Below, piece after piece: positions 43,064-51,556 of a stretch of DNA of 64,000 nt. Position 1 is the stretch's first letter. The number at the start of each line of letters is the position of its first letter. The position numbers were made by a program, and so were the translations under genes. The notes beneath the pieces were generated by a model. The model was not told the DNA's origin. It worked only from the letters and a program-made list of their open reading frames with translations, and did no database searches. The stretch is from Pedobacter kyungheensis (GTDB taxonomy: Bacteria; Bacteroidota; Bacteroidia; Sphingobacteriales; Sphingobacteriaceae). Where the stretch lies: positions 310,001 to 374,000 of the forward strand of contig NZ_JSYN01000002.1 of NCBI RefSeq assembly GCF_000812965.1, read 5' to 3'.

Positions 43064-44394
43064 TGATGAAAGATCAAAAAAAATCAGGTTTTAAAGATTT
43101 GCTGAATCTTTTTTTTGCCCGCAGGTTTAACCTGCATCTGGATAAGGCAAATGAGGAAGAAGTGGTGGCTTCTATTACGGCCAACAGTGTTTTTGTAGGC
43201 CCAAGTCTCTGGATTCTTATATTTGCAATTTTTATTGCCTCTATAGGTCTCAATGTCAATTCTACTGCAGTTATTATTGGGGCAATGCTAATTTCTCCCT
43301 TAATGGGCCCGATTATAGGAATAGGCCTGGGCATCGGGATTAATGATTTCTCACTGGTTAGGCAAGGTGGACGAAACCTGTTGATAGCAGCTTTGATCAG
43401 TATTGCCACCTCTGCGCTATATTTTTACCTTACCCCTTTGCATGATGCGCAGAGTGAACTGCTGGCCAGAACAACCCCTTCGATTTGGGATGTGTTCATT
43501 GCCTTTGTAGGAGGAATGGCTGGCGCAATCGCTGTAACCAGGAAAGAGAAAACCAATGTAATCCCAGGTGTAGCCATCGCAACTGCACTTATGCCTCCAT
43601 TATGCACAGCTGGTTACGGCCTGGCGTCGGGAAACTTGCTTTATTTCGCTGGTGCGTTATATCTTTTTTTTATTAACAGTGTTTTTATCTGTATATCTAC
43701 TTACTTGATTGTACGCTTTTTAAAATTCAACAAAAAGCATTTTGAAGATCAGGGTACAGAAAAAAAAGTTTCCAGGTATATCCTTTTTACAGTCCTGCTT
43801 ACGGTTATCCCCAGCATTTACCTGGCCTATGGAATTGTTCAGAAAAGTATTTTTGAAAACAGTGCACAACGTTTTGTCCGTGAGGTTTTTGATTTTAACA
43901 ATACACAGGTAGTCAGCAAGACTTTCAAATATTCAAGAAAATCCAGCGAAATTGATTTGCTGGTTATTGGCGCTCAGCTCTCGGGCCCCACTATAGACAC
44001 CATTCGGGGTAAACTCAAGGATTATCGCCTGCAAGGAACCAAGTTAACCATCCGTCAGGGGCTTGACGCCCAGGCGAATATTGATTTTTCCCAGATTAAG
44101 GCGAGTATTATGGAAGATGTCTTCAACAGGGACTCCCTGAATACCGGCAGCAAAAAGCAAGCAATTATCCCTGCCCCTGAAATCAGGCAAGAGCTCCGGG
44201 CCCTTTTTCCTGCAATCAGGTCTTACAGTCTTTCCAGGGCAATTTTCCGATATACCGATACAGCCAGAAATGACTCTTTGCTACAATTTACAGCCGTTTT
44301 AAATGGACGAATTAACCTATCAGATGAGGCTAAATTGCAAAACTGGTTAAAGGCCAGGCTAAGTCAGGATACGATTCTTGTGTTATTGAAGTAG
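43063..44394 (+). CDS. DUF389/TIGR00341 family membrane protein
   Basis: A 443-residue protein with an N-terminal DUF389 membrane domain: FVGPSLWILIFAIFIASIGL, STAVIIGAMLISPLMGPIIG and FVGGMAGAIAVTRKEKTNVI, then PGVAIATALMPPLCTAGYGL. After about residue 235 it is largely soluble, with IDLLVIGAQLSGPTIDTIRG. The molecular function of DUF389 proteins is unknown; a channel or sensor role is speculation. The coupling to nhaA suggests a shared role in salt or pH stress. The start may be either of two adjacent ATGs (43063 or 43066). Confidence 0.92.
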   Translation: MMKDQKKSGFKDLLNLFFARRFNLHLDKANEEEVVASITANSVFVGPSLWILIFAIFIASIGLNVNSTAVIIGAMLISPLMGPIIGIGLGIGINDFSLVRQGGRNLLIAALISIATSALYFYLTPLHDAQSELLARTTPSIWDVFIAFVGGMAGAIAVTRKEKTNVIPGVAIATALMPPLCTAGYGLASGNLLYFAGALYLFFINSVFICISTYLIVRFLKFNKKHFEDQGTEKKVSRYILFTVLLTVIPSIYLAYGIVQKSIFENSAQRFVREVFDFNNTQVVSKTFKYSRKSSEIDLLVIGAQLSGPTIDTIRGKLKDYRLQGTKLTIRQGLDAQANIDFSQIKASIMEDVFNRDSLNTGSKKQAIIPAPEIRQELRALFPAIRSYSLSRAIFRYTDTARNDSLLQFTAVLNGRINLSDEAKLQNWLKARLSQDTILVLLK

Positions 44395-44875
44395 CCGCTT
44401 GTGTCCTCGCCTTTCAAATCAGGTAGTAGCAAACCGAATATAAGCTGGCAATACTATCGTTTAACGCTGTTTTTGATCCCATAGCGCTAAGGACAGAATA
44501 TGTTAATGAATATCCGTTCACAACATTTACCTATCGAGCCGTAAACAAACCAGTCAAATACAACTCTTCAATGCCTTCCATAAGCGAAATTTTACTTATG
44601 CTAAGGATTAAGAGATATTAACGCATAGCCATCAAAAAACAAGCGATCAAGCAATTTCTTTCAATTACTCCAGTGAGCCCTTATCACATCCCGCTTAGGG
44701 CTTGCAGCGTTTGCAATCTTCGACGAGGTTTGCAGCAGATACCGGTCTATGCTGTGCAGCGCAAATATCTGGTTATTTGCAGGCCTGTCTCCTTGGATCG
44801 ATGTAAACCATAAATCGTGCACCTCTATCTTTGGAGCTGCGATTAATATTGAACCAATAAAAATATTTAATTAGT
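44395..44875. other. Intergenic region with no recognised gene
   Basis: About 480 bases between DUF389 and the MarR gene. No convincing open frame, hairpin or repeat was found; the MarR promoter lies at its right end. Confidence 0.35.
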
Positions 44876-44893
44876 ACAAAAACATACTTTTGT
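44876..44893 (+). promoter_or_regulatory. Candidate MarR operator overlapping a -7 box
   Basis: ACAAAA-N6-TTTTGT (44876-44893) is an 18 bp inverted repeat overlapping TACTTTTG (44885-44892), a perfect TAnnTTTG box, about 30 bp before the MarR start. No good -33 box is seen. Confidence 0.35.
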
Positions 44894-44922
44894 TTTAATT
44901 GTTTTGTATAAAAAAATATCAA

Positions 44923-45612
44923 ATGAAATATCACTTGTTAACAGAAATTATGCTTTTGCTCGAAGACTTTGAACATTCGGCTGACAACCTGGATAATCCC
45001 GGTCTGCAGGATTTTCTGACATGGGCTATTTTGAATAAGCTGGGAAATGTCAGCGCTACACCTGAACCTGACTGGGAGGGAAAAGAAAATGGTAGAAGCC
45101 CTGAGAGTGCTATTACAACCTTATTGGTTCATTTAAACCGCTATGCAAGAACATACTCCAGGGCAGCGATCGAAGGATCGAAATTTTCTACGCAAGACGA
45201 TTTCAGCTATTTAATCAATTTGAAAGCTTTCGGGGAGATGACCAAAATGGAACTGATTAAAAAAAATATACAAGATAAGCCCACCGGCGTGCAAATTATA
45301 AACAGGCTGATTAAGAATGGTTGGGTTATGCAGCGAGCCTCTTCCCAAGACAGGCGAAGTAAAATTTTAAAAATCACCGCAGGGGGGCTTGAGGCATTGG
45401 AACTTCAGATGGGAAGGATTCGTTTAGCCAGCCGCATAGTGACAGCCAACCTCAACCACCATGATAAAATGACCTTGATCAGCTTACTTAATAAACTTGA
45501 GGCATTTCACCATCCTATTTTTATCAAACAAGCCAATGCGAAAAAACTCCTCGATGTGGCCTTGGAACAGTTACGGCCCGATGAGCTTCCAACCGGGCTA
45601 CAACCGGGGTAG
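44923..45612 (+). CDS. MarR family winged-helix regulator
   Basis: From ATG 44923 (MKYHLLTEIMLLLEDFEHSA) the protein is about 229 residues, longer than most MarR proteins because of an acidic 90-residue N-terminal part. The winged helix is FSYLINLKAFGEMTKMELIK, GVQIINRLIKNGWVMQRASS and QDRRSKILKITAGGLEAL, the last being the DxRxK wing. It sits 45 bp before crtB and probably controls the carotenoid-lipocalin unit, with autoregulation at the palindrome upstream. Confidence 0.87.
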   Translation: MKYHLLTEIMLLLEDFEHSADNLDNPGLQDFLTWAILNKLGNVSATPEPDWEGKENGRSPESAITTLLVHLNRYARTYSRAAIEGSKFSTQDDFSYLINLKAFGEMTKMELIKKNIQDKPTGVQIINRLIKNGWVMQRASSQDRRSKILKITAGGLEALELQMGRIRLASRIVTANLNHHDKMTLISLLNKLEAFHHPIFIKQANAKKLLDVALEQLRPDELPTGLQPG

Positions 45613-45657
45613 TCCGACAGGAAAAATTTAACTCCTAAACCACACTAAAAACGCACT

Positions 45658-46509
45658 ATGAAACAACTATTTGATGAACTATCCTTTAAAGTCAGTAAAG
45701 CTGTTACACAAAAATACAGTACGAGCTTTTCTATAGGTATCTTTGCACTTTCCCCCGCCATACGGCCATGGATTTATGCAATATATGGTTATGTTCGTTT
45801 GGCAGATGAAATTGTAGATAGCTTCCACGGCTATGATAAAGCAACGCTGCTAAACAGGTTTCGTGCAGATACCTGGATGGCAATTGATGAAAAAATTTCG
45901 CTGAATCCTATCCTGCAAGCCTTTCAGGAAACAGTAAACCGTTACTCAATCGATCGATCGCTAATTGAGCAGTTTCTGAATAGTATGGAAATGGACCTGG
46001 AGCATTTCACTTACGACTACCAGCTTTACCAGACATATATCCTGGGATCTGCTGAAGTTGTAGGACTGATGTGCCTTAAAGTATTTGTAAATGGTGATGC
46101 ATGTCAATTTGAAAGCCTTAAGCCGGCTGCAATGAAGCTTGGATCGGCTTTCCAGAAAGTGAACTTCCTTCGCGATCTAAAAGCAGATTCCCAGCAACTC
46201 GGCAGATGTTATTTCCCTGGCATGAGGACTGATATTTTTGATAATAAAATTAAATGCCAGATTCAAGAAGACATCGAAACTGATTTTGAACAGGCGCTCG
46301 AAGGCATCAGAAAGCTCCCAATGTGCGCAAGGTTTGGTGTTTATCTTGCTTACAATTACTACTGGTCATTATTTAAAAAGATAAAAAATACACCGGCAGA
46401 AATGATTATGCATAAGCGGATCCGTATCCCAAATACCCAGAAAATTTCGCTTGCCATGAGCAGTTACATCAGCTATAAAATGGCAATTGCAAAAATGGCA
46501 GCTTTTTAA
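45658..46509 (+). CDS. crtB: Phytoene/squalene synthase family protein (CrtB-like)
   Basis: Condenses two prenyl diphosphates, for example geranylgeranyl diphosphate to phytoene, at the membrane face. The 283 residues carry both aspartate-rich motifs: VRLADEIVDSF (Asp50/Asp54) and FQKVNFLRDLKADSQQ (Asn168, Arg171, Asp172, Asp176). IFALSPAIRPWIYAIYGYVR is the conserved substrate flap. No crtI, crtY or crtZ is adjacent, so either they lie elsewhere or the product is not the usual carotenoid. MarR upstream and lipocalin downstream (30 bp) complete the unit. Confidence 0.92.
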   Translation: MKQLFDELSFKVSKAVTQKYSTSFSIGIFALSPAIRPWIYAIYGYVRLADEIVDSFHGYDKATLLNRFRADTWMAIDEKISLNPILQAFQETVNRYSIDRSLIEQFLNSMEMDLEHFTYDYQLYQTYILGSAEVVGLMCLKVFVNGDACQFESLKPAAMKLGSAFQKVNFLRDLKADSQQLGRCYFPGMRTDIFDNKIKCQIQEDIETDFEQALEGIRKLPMCARFGVYLAYNYYWSLFKKIKNTPAEMIMHKRIRIPNTQKISLAMSSYISYKMAIAKMAAF

Positions 46510-46539
46510 CTTATCAGCCGTAATCTTAAAATAATAAAT

Positions 46540-47070
46540 ATGAATACAAAAACAACTTGTCTGTTAGTAGGGCTTTTAGCGTTATCGCTGATTTACTCCT
46601 GCGCTTCTATTCCAAAAAATGCCAAGGCTGTCCAGCCTTTTTTACCAGATGCTTACCTTGGGAAATGGTATGAAATTGCCCGGTTTGATTATATTTTTGA
46701 GCGTAACCTGGATAATGTCACTGCAAATTACAGTAAGGGGAAAAATGGGGAGATCAAAGTACTCAACAAGGGATTTAATTACAAAAAACAAAAATGGAGT
46801 TCTTCTGAAGGAATTGCTAAATTTACAGGTGCGGAAAACACTGCTGCACTGAAAGTTAGTTTTTTCAGACCCATATACGCAGCTTATAACGTCATCGCAA
46901 TCGATAAAGATTATAAGTATGCAATGGTTGCAGGTAAGAACCTGAATTATCTCTGGTTATTATCCAGGCAGAAAACTATGCCTATGGCCCTCCAGCGGGC
47001 ATACCTGAAACAGGCAGAGGAAATCGGTTATGACACAGGAAAGCTAATCTATGTTAAACATGATAAATAA
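46540..47070 (+). CDS. Outer-membrane lipocalin (Blc-like lipoprotein)
   Basis: A bacterial lipocalin binding lipids or hydrophobic small molecules. The lipoprotein signal ends LALSLIYSC (Cys21). The lipocalin fold signature is YLGKWYEIARFDYIFERNL (GxW), with VTANYSKGKNGEIKVLNKGF, YNVIAIDKDYKYAMVAGK and LSRQKTMP near the C-terminus. The position after crtB suggests it could carry or shield a carotenoid or its precursor; this is inference from context. Confidence 0.92.
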   Translation: MNTKTTCLLVGLLALSLIYSCASIPKNAKAVQPFLPDAYLGKWYEIARFDYIFERNLDNVTANYSKGKNGEIKVLNKGFNYKKQKWSSSEGIAKFTGAENTAALKVSFFRPIYAAYNVIAIDKDYKYAMVAGKNLNYLWLLSRQKTMPMALQRAYLKQAEEIGYDTGKLIYVKHDK

Positions 47071-47168
47071 GTCCAATGTATGCCCTTTAAAGGACTAACC
47101 GGCTATTGGGCCACGGTCATTTGGCGAGTGATAAACATGAAGACCGTAATGCATATTTTATCTTACTG

Positions 47169-47414
47169 TTAACGCCCATGCGGGCCTTTAAGTTTCTCCA
47201 AATCGTACCTGATTTCCTGAATCTGGGTTAAATGATGGCCGGAAATGTCAGCAATCACTTCGATAAAGATTTCAGCATTCCGGCTGGAGGACAGCTCCTT
47301 GCCAAAACTTTTTGACAATGCGTTTAAAGTCCCGATGGAGGTCTTCAGGTTTAAGACCTTTTTTTCAACCAACATTAACTCAGAAATTGTTTCAGAGGGT
47401 TCCTTGAATAACAT
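47169..47414 (-). CDS. Small hypothetical helical protein
   Basis: An 81-residue protein, nearly all helix (SETISELMLVEKKVLNLKTS, SSRNAEIFIEVIADISGHHL, QIQEIRYDLEKL), with coiled-coil character. Convergent with the lipocalin gene. No family recognised. It could be a remnant because the DNA to its right is decayed, but the frame itself is clean. Confidence 0.45.
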   Translation of the reverse strand: MLFKEPSETISELMLVEKKVLNLKTSIGTLNALSKSFGKELSSSRNAEIFIEVIADISGHHLTQIQEIRYDLEKLKGPHGR

Positions 47415-47494
47415 GTTATAGGTTTGTAAGCTTGTTAAAGCAAATTTATACCATCGGGTTATTTTTTCAAAGTAGTATTTTCAAATTACTTCTA

Positions 47495-48410
47495 CTATTT
47501 TCCCGGTCTATAAAGTCTCAGCAGCGCTTTGAAATTTACAGCCGCCAGCTCTAGTTGTTGCCAGACTACCTGGTTAGCCTGATGTAAATTTGCTGACCAA
47601 ATTCCATCAAAAAACCAACTTGCCAGTTTACTTATACTTGAAGGGTATGACTTAGATCCCCAATCTGGTCTTTTTGGTAATCAGCCCAATTTTCATGGGC
47701 CAGGTGGCGAGCTAAAATATCTATACCCCTTCTAAAGGTATTGACCCAGTCTGCAGCACTCCGAACAGCCTTTTTATTGTGCTTTCAGCTAAATATTCAC
47801 CAATTGCATAAAAGGCTTCAACAGATATTTTCCGGGAGAAAAGATGTTGAGATGAATCACCAACAAATTTGCTTAATACAGTTTTTTTAATCTCGTTAAT
47901 GCAGGTGCAATAATCCCTGGTTCAGCAATCTGAATTAAAATCATGGACATTTGCTAAAAACCAAAGCTGGAAAAATTCACCTGCTCCGGCTCTGAAAACG
48001 ACCTTTTCAAAAATCTGCCTTCCAGGAATTATTTCCTCTGGCAACAGTGGTATGCTGGTCGGATTTCTCATTTAAATTTCCCCGTTGAACACAGGTACTG
48101 ACCGTACCTTTAAGGCGCTTTTCCTGGACAGCTTATGAACTAATTGGTTTAGCTCGAGCCCCTGCAGGATCACTTGCTCCAGGGTGAGTTATTCCGCTGT
48201 ACCAGCATTCGGGCAATTGAGCAAAAGGCTGCCTACTGTTAACCTTGACAGCTGATGGTAGTAGTAAATGAGTTTATGGCAAAAATCTTCCTGATTAAGG
48301 TAAGCAGGAAGTCCGTGAAAGGTGCCCGATTGCAGTGGTAGTAAGAAAGCCGGGTTATGGGCAAACTTAATCCCTTTTGGGATGGACTTTGCTTGGATCT
48401 TTCCGGGCAT
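47495..48410 (-). pseudogene. Decayed coding region, several broken frames, family not identified
   Basis: Protein-like segments follow one another on the minus strand in changing frames: KIQAKSIPKGIKFAHNPAFL (frame to stop at 48189), LEQVILQGLELNQLVHKLSR, then an ATG directly after a stop at 48071 (RNPTSIPLLPEEIIPGRQIF, ending TGA at 47922), VEAFYAIGEYLAESTIKRLF, WVNTFRRGIDILARHLAHEN and VVWQQLELAAVNFKALLRLY (stop at 47495). The natural composition of each piece and the shifting frames point to one or more decayed genes. I cannot name the family. Confidence 0.45.
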
Positions 48411-48857
48411 TCGGTTTTTCTTTAGTTGGTAATCCGCGGACCCATACTACGGGCTTTGAAAATGACCAGCGTGGTAACATTTAAATCGATTGAAATCGTT
48501 AGCAGAAAATATACCATTTGAAATAAAGCAGACCAACTAGCGGGATGATAGCGAATATGAGGTAAAATTAAGAATTTGCTTTTCCAAAAAACGCTAAAAA
48601 TTCAGGCAACGCCGTGTGCTAAGTCCGGGTATCGGATTGTGCTATTTCAGCAACAGCATCCGGCAGAGAGGAATTGGAAAAGGTTTTACTACAAATCCTT
48701 GCGCTCACCCCTTTTTTTGCTCCGTCTATGAGCATTGCAAATATAGGATTTTTTACCAGAATGGCTTTCATTACAAAACGCTTCTTTGCTGGCTGTTAAC
48801 TGTTTTGGCAAAACAGCTCGCATGGAGCCATTGCCAGCAAGTTTCGCAACGCTTATG
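48411..48857. other. Intergenic region with no recognised gene
   Basis: About 450 bases between decayed DNA and the end of the ECF sigma gene. An inverted pair TAGTTGGT (48423-48430) and ACCAACTA (48532-48539) is separated by 100 bases and may be coincidental. Plus-strand open frames here run antisense into the sigma gene. Confidence 0.3.
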
Positions 48858-49457
48858 TTATGCACTCAGAGCAAAGTCACCTCCGTTTTCAAAACAGAAT
48901 CTCTTTCGTAGAGCGACAATAGCCAGCCGTATGGCTGTCTTCACGCTTCCCAAAGGCATTTGTAGCAGGTCTGCAATTTCAGCGTGGGTATATCCCTGGA
49001 AATATGCCAGATGGATCATTTCACGGTGTTTTGTGCAAAGTTGATCGATAAGCTTTTTTAAACCTATGGTATCGATATTAAATTGTTCAGCTGGTTTGTT
49101 CATAAGCTCGCTCCGGACATCATCCAGTTCGAAGGTTTTTTTGCCGTTTTTTGAAGATACCAGTCTGATGTGGTCGATAGCGATATTCCTTGCAATATTA
49201 AGCATCCAGGTAAAAAGCCTGCCCTTGGCCTGATCGTAGTGGACAATACTTTTACTGATCTTAACAAAACAATCCTGTAACAAATCTTCTGCTATTTCCC
49301 TTTGAATCACGATTTTGGTAATAACACCCAGCAAGCTGGCTGAATACATTTTATAAAGTTTTCTAAAGGCCTGCTCATCTCCGTTGATGAGGGCCAGTAT
49401 AAGCTCTTTTTCGTTAAGGTATTTGGATGAAGGATGGCAAAGTATACGTGTTTTCAT
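48858..49457 (-). CDS. RNA polymerase ECF sigma factor (SigK/RpoE-like)
   Basis: A 199-residue sigma-70 family factor. Region 2: LILALINGDEQAFRKLYKMY, REIAEDLLQDCFVKISKSIV and RLFTWMLNIARNIAIDHIRL. Region 4: MIHLAYFQGYTHAEIADLLQ and PLGSVKTAIRLAIVALRKRF. It ends at Ser-Ala with no extension. Related factors are often encoded with an anti-sigma and a fasciclin protein; here the fasciclin gene lies just upstream but no anti-sigma gene is present. Confidence 0.92.
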   Translation of the reverse strand: MKTRILCHPSSKYLNEKELILALINGDEQAFRKLYKMYSASLLGVITKIVIQREIAEDLLQDCFVKISKSIVHYDQAKGRLFTWMLNIARNIAIDHIRLVSSKNGKKTFELDDVRSELMNKPAEQFNIDTIGLKKLIDQLCTKHREMIHLAYFQGYTHAEIADLLQMPLGSVKTAIRLAIVALRKRFCFENGGDFALSA

Positions 49458-49524
49458 GATTCTTGTGAGGGCTTAGGTGAGCTTCGCTGACCGGGATAGA
49501 TATTTGGTTGATTGATTGTCTATT

Positions 49525-49572
49525 GCCAAAAAATAATTAGTGCCCTCTTGGGGACACTAATTATTTTTTGGC
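49525..49572. terminator. Long perfect hairpin between the fasciclin and sigma genes
   Basis: An 18 bp perfect stem (49525-49542 with 49555-49572; outer bases GCCAAAAAATAA and TTATTTTTTGGC) is extended by CCC/GGG near the loop. A/T runs lie on both outer flanks, so it can terminate in both directions. It starts three bases beyond the fasciclin stop codon. Confidence 0.75.
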
Positions 49573-49574
49573 TA

Positions 49575-50141
49575 TTATTTTGGCATCAATACGGTATCCA
49601 CTACATGAATGACCCCATTTTTCTGATAGACGTCAGCAATGCTCACTGTGCTTTTTCCGCCTTTTTCATCTTGTAGTACCAGTTTACCACCTTGCATCCA
49701 GGCCCAAATTTTCCCGCCTTCTACAGTTGTCAGTTCAGCTTTGCCTTTACCTTTTTTGATTGCAGCTGCGATAATTTTGCTGTCCATTTTACCTGCCAGG
49801 ACATGGTAAGTCAGAATTTTAGTTAAGGTAGCTTTGTTTTCCGGTTTTACCAGGTTGTCTACCGTGCCGGCAGGCAACTTATCAAACGCGCTATTGGTTG
49901 GCGCAAAAACCGTAAAAGGCCCCTTTCCTTTTAAGGTTTCAACCAGACCCGCTGCCTTCACTGCGGCAACCAGTGTGGTGTGGTCTTTTGAGTTAACGGC
50001 GTTGTCAACGATGTCCTTTGAAGGATACATGGCTGCACCACCTACCATTTTGGTTCCTTTTTCAGCTTGTGCGAAAACGGTGGTGTTCGTTGCAAGTGCG
50101 ATAGCTACTAGGGCAAATGCGGTTGAGAAAAGTTTTTTCAT
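49575..50141 (-). CDS. Fasciclin (FAS1) domain exported protein
   Basis: From ATG 50141 a signal peptide (MKKLFSTAFALVAIALATNT, cleaved after FAQA) leads a single FAS1 domain: DIVDNAVNSKDHTTLVAAVK, FTVFAPTNSAFDKLP (H1 region), LTKILTYHVLAGKMDS (YH motif) and NGVIHVVDTVLMPK (H2 region). The open frame upstream to 50234 is not protein-like. FAS1 proteins mediate adhesion or heme/matrix binding. Ends directly at a strong hairpin, and the ECF sigma gene follows, possibly as its regulator. Confidence 0.93.
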   Translation of the reverse strand: MKKLFSTAFALVAIALATNTTVFAQAEKGTKMVGGAAMYPSKDIVDNAVNSKDHTTLVAAVKAAGLVETLKGKGPFTVFAPTNSAFDKLPAGTVDNLVKPENKATLTKILTYHVLAGKMDSKIIAAAIKKGKGKAELTTVEGGKIWAWMQGGKLVLQDEKGGKSTVSIADVYQKNGVIHVVDTVLMPK

Positions 50142-50587
50142 GGTTGTTTTTGTTGTTATAAGCCCAATTACGAAATAGTGCCTAAGGACAGATTTGAGAT
50201 GGAACAACAAAAAACAAACAAAAACATAAAGCACTATCTATCAGATATTTAATAATAAACAAAATAGGAATACACTAATTAGGTGTGCGTTAGTTAGCAT
50301 GATCGCTTACAAAGTACCTATCCAGTACGCAGGCAGGGTCAGCCACCTTGGCTTGCTTGTTTTTTTAAACCAATATCCCTATGCCCGGAGATTGTCAGCT
50401 AGCCAATCCACTGACAAACAAAACATTATACCAGTTACTTTTAATTAAAAAAAGCCATACCAATGACTTTAATTTTACTCGGAAGGCCAGGCGCTATTGG
50501 TCTATAACAGGAGTTATTCCGATCGATTGCTGGGCGTGCCATCCTTGCGGTTTTGTCTGGCTGATTATTGGTTATGATTACCAGATA
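50142..50587. other. Intergenic region with no recognised gene
   Basis: About 445 bases upstream of the fasciclin gene, which must contain its promoter. The plus-strand open frame through 50381-50863 is mostly antisense to the alcohol dehydrogenase remnant and is not supported. Confidence 0.35.
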
Positions 50588-50983
50588 TTATTGCCCTGCG
50601 ATGTCAAGTACGATGCGTCCTTCAATTTTTCCAGCTTTCATCTGTTCAAATACATCATTGATTTCATCAAGTCTAGCTGTTTTTATCTGTGCCTTGACCT
50701 TTCCTTCTACGGCGAAGGAAATGGCTTCCTGCATGTCTTTCCTTGTTCCAACTATCGAACCCCTGATGGTGAACCTGTTGAGTACGGTCTCAAAAATAGG
50801 AAGTTGAAAGTCGCCCGGAGGAAGTCCGTTGAGCGAAAGCGTTCCTTTCCTGCGCAGAGCTGACAATCCCTGGCTGAATGCGATGGGCGTTCCAGCCGTA
50901 AGCAGTACGCCATGCATGCCTCCGGTCTGTTTTTTTAAGAAAGCTCCAGGATTCTGCTCAGCGGAATTCACCACCAGATCCGC
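50588..50983 (-). pseudogene. Zinc alcohol dehydrogenase (AdhP-like), C-terminal remnant
   Basis: Only the last third of a medium-chain dehydrogenase remains: ADLVVNSAEQNPGAFLK, GGMHGVLLTAGTPIAFSQGL, TLSLNGLPPGDFQLPIFE, RGSIVGTRKDMQEAISFAVE and KAGKIEGRIVLDIAGQ. The zinc-binding domain and the Rossmann glycine motif are absent. Homology stops at about 50983-50990, exactly where a different plus-strand gene fragment begins. A truncation by deletion or element insertion is the simple explanation. Confidence 0.87.
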
Positions 50984-50990
50984 GCAGGTC

Positions 50991-51362
50991 TGGAAGCCCG
51001 GGCGGGTTGAATGGCCTGAACTCCCTGATGCACATTACTATCTGATCAAATCTAAAATTTCAACCGAGCATTACAACATATTTCAAGATACACCTTTCGA
51101 AGTGGACTTCCGGGAAAAAATTGGCACGCGTTGGAATAATTCCGATAGTAATTGGAACAAAGTCAGCCTAATATTATCTGTTTTTCAACGTCCAATGAGA
51201 ATTATCGAAATTGTTAAATTAATTGCAAGAATGGACGGACGCGAGGATTTGGGAAATATGACTAGAACAATTGAGAGCCTTTTCCAATTCAAAATTAAAA
51301 AGGGTGTTCTGGCTTCCATACGGTTCTCAAAGAGGCATGCCGAGTACTACCTAATTAAATAA
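50991..51362 (+). pseudogene. 5'-truncated hypothetical gene with repeated YYLIK ends
   Basis: The plus-strand frame is protein-like from about 50991 (GRVEWPELPDAHYYLIKSKI) to a stop at 51362. It contains REKIGTRWNNSDSNWNKVSL, IIEIVKLIARMDGREDLGNM and ends KRHAEYYLIK. The motif HxYYLIK/HAEYYLIK occurs at both ends, as if one repeat unit finishes near 51040 and a second at 51359. No start codon or ribosome site precedes it, and the upstream part of the open frame is antisense to the adh remnant. Confidence 0.42.
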
Positions 51363-51556
51363 TAATTTGGGATCTACCATAGCTACGCCTCTAACGAAAC
51401 TCTTTCATTTTATTTATGTCGCTGGAGAAATAATTCAGATAACTGTTGTGAAGATCATCTGCTGTTTACGGCTGTACCGTTCCGAATTCAATTGAAACCA
51501 CAGGATATAATAAAGCGATTTGGTATCTGCATTGAAGACTCTAAGCAAAAATCTGA

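Noticed and set aside
48616..49044. Plus-strand open frame of 142 codons
   Set aside because: Its right half is antisense to the ECF sigma factor and the left half has no coding character.
50829..50990. Plus-strand frame continuous with the truncated gene at 50991-51362
   Set aside because: This part is antisense to the alcohol dehydrogenase remnant and owes its openness to that gene's codons.
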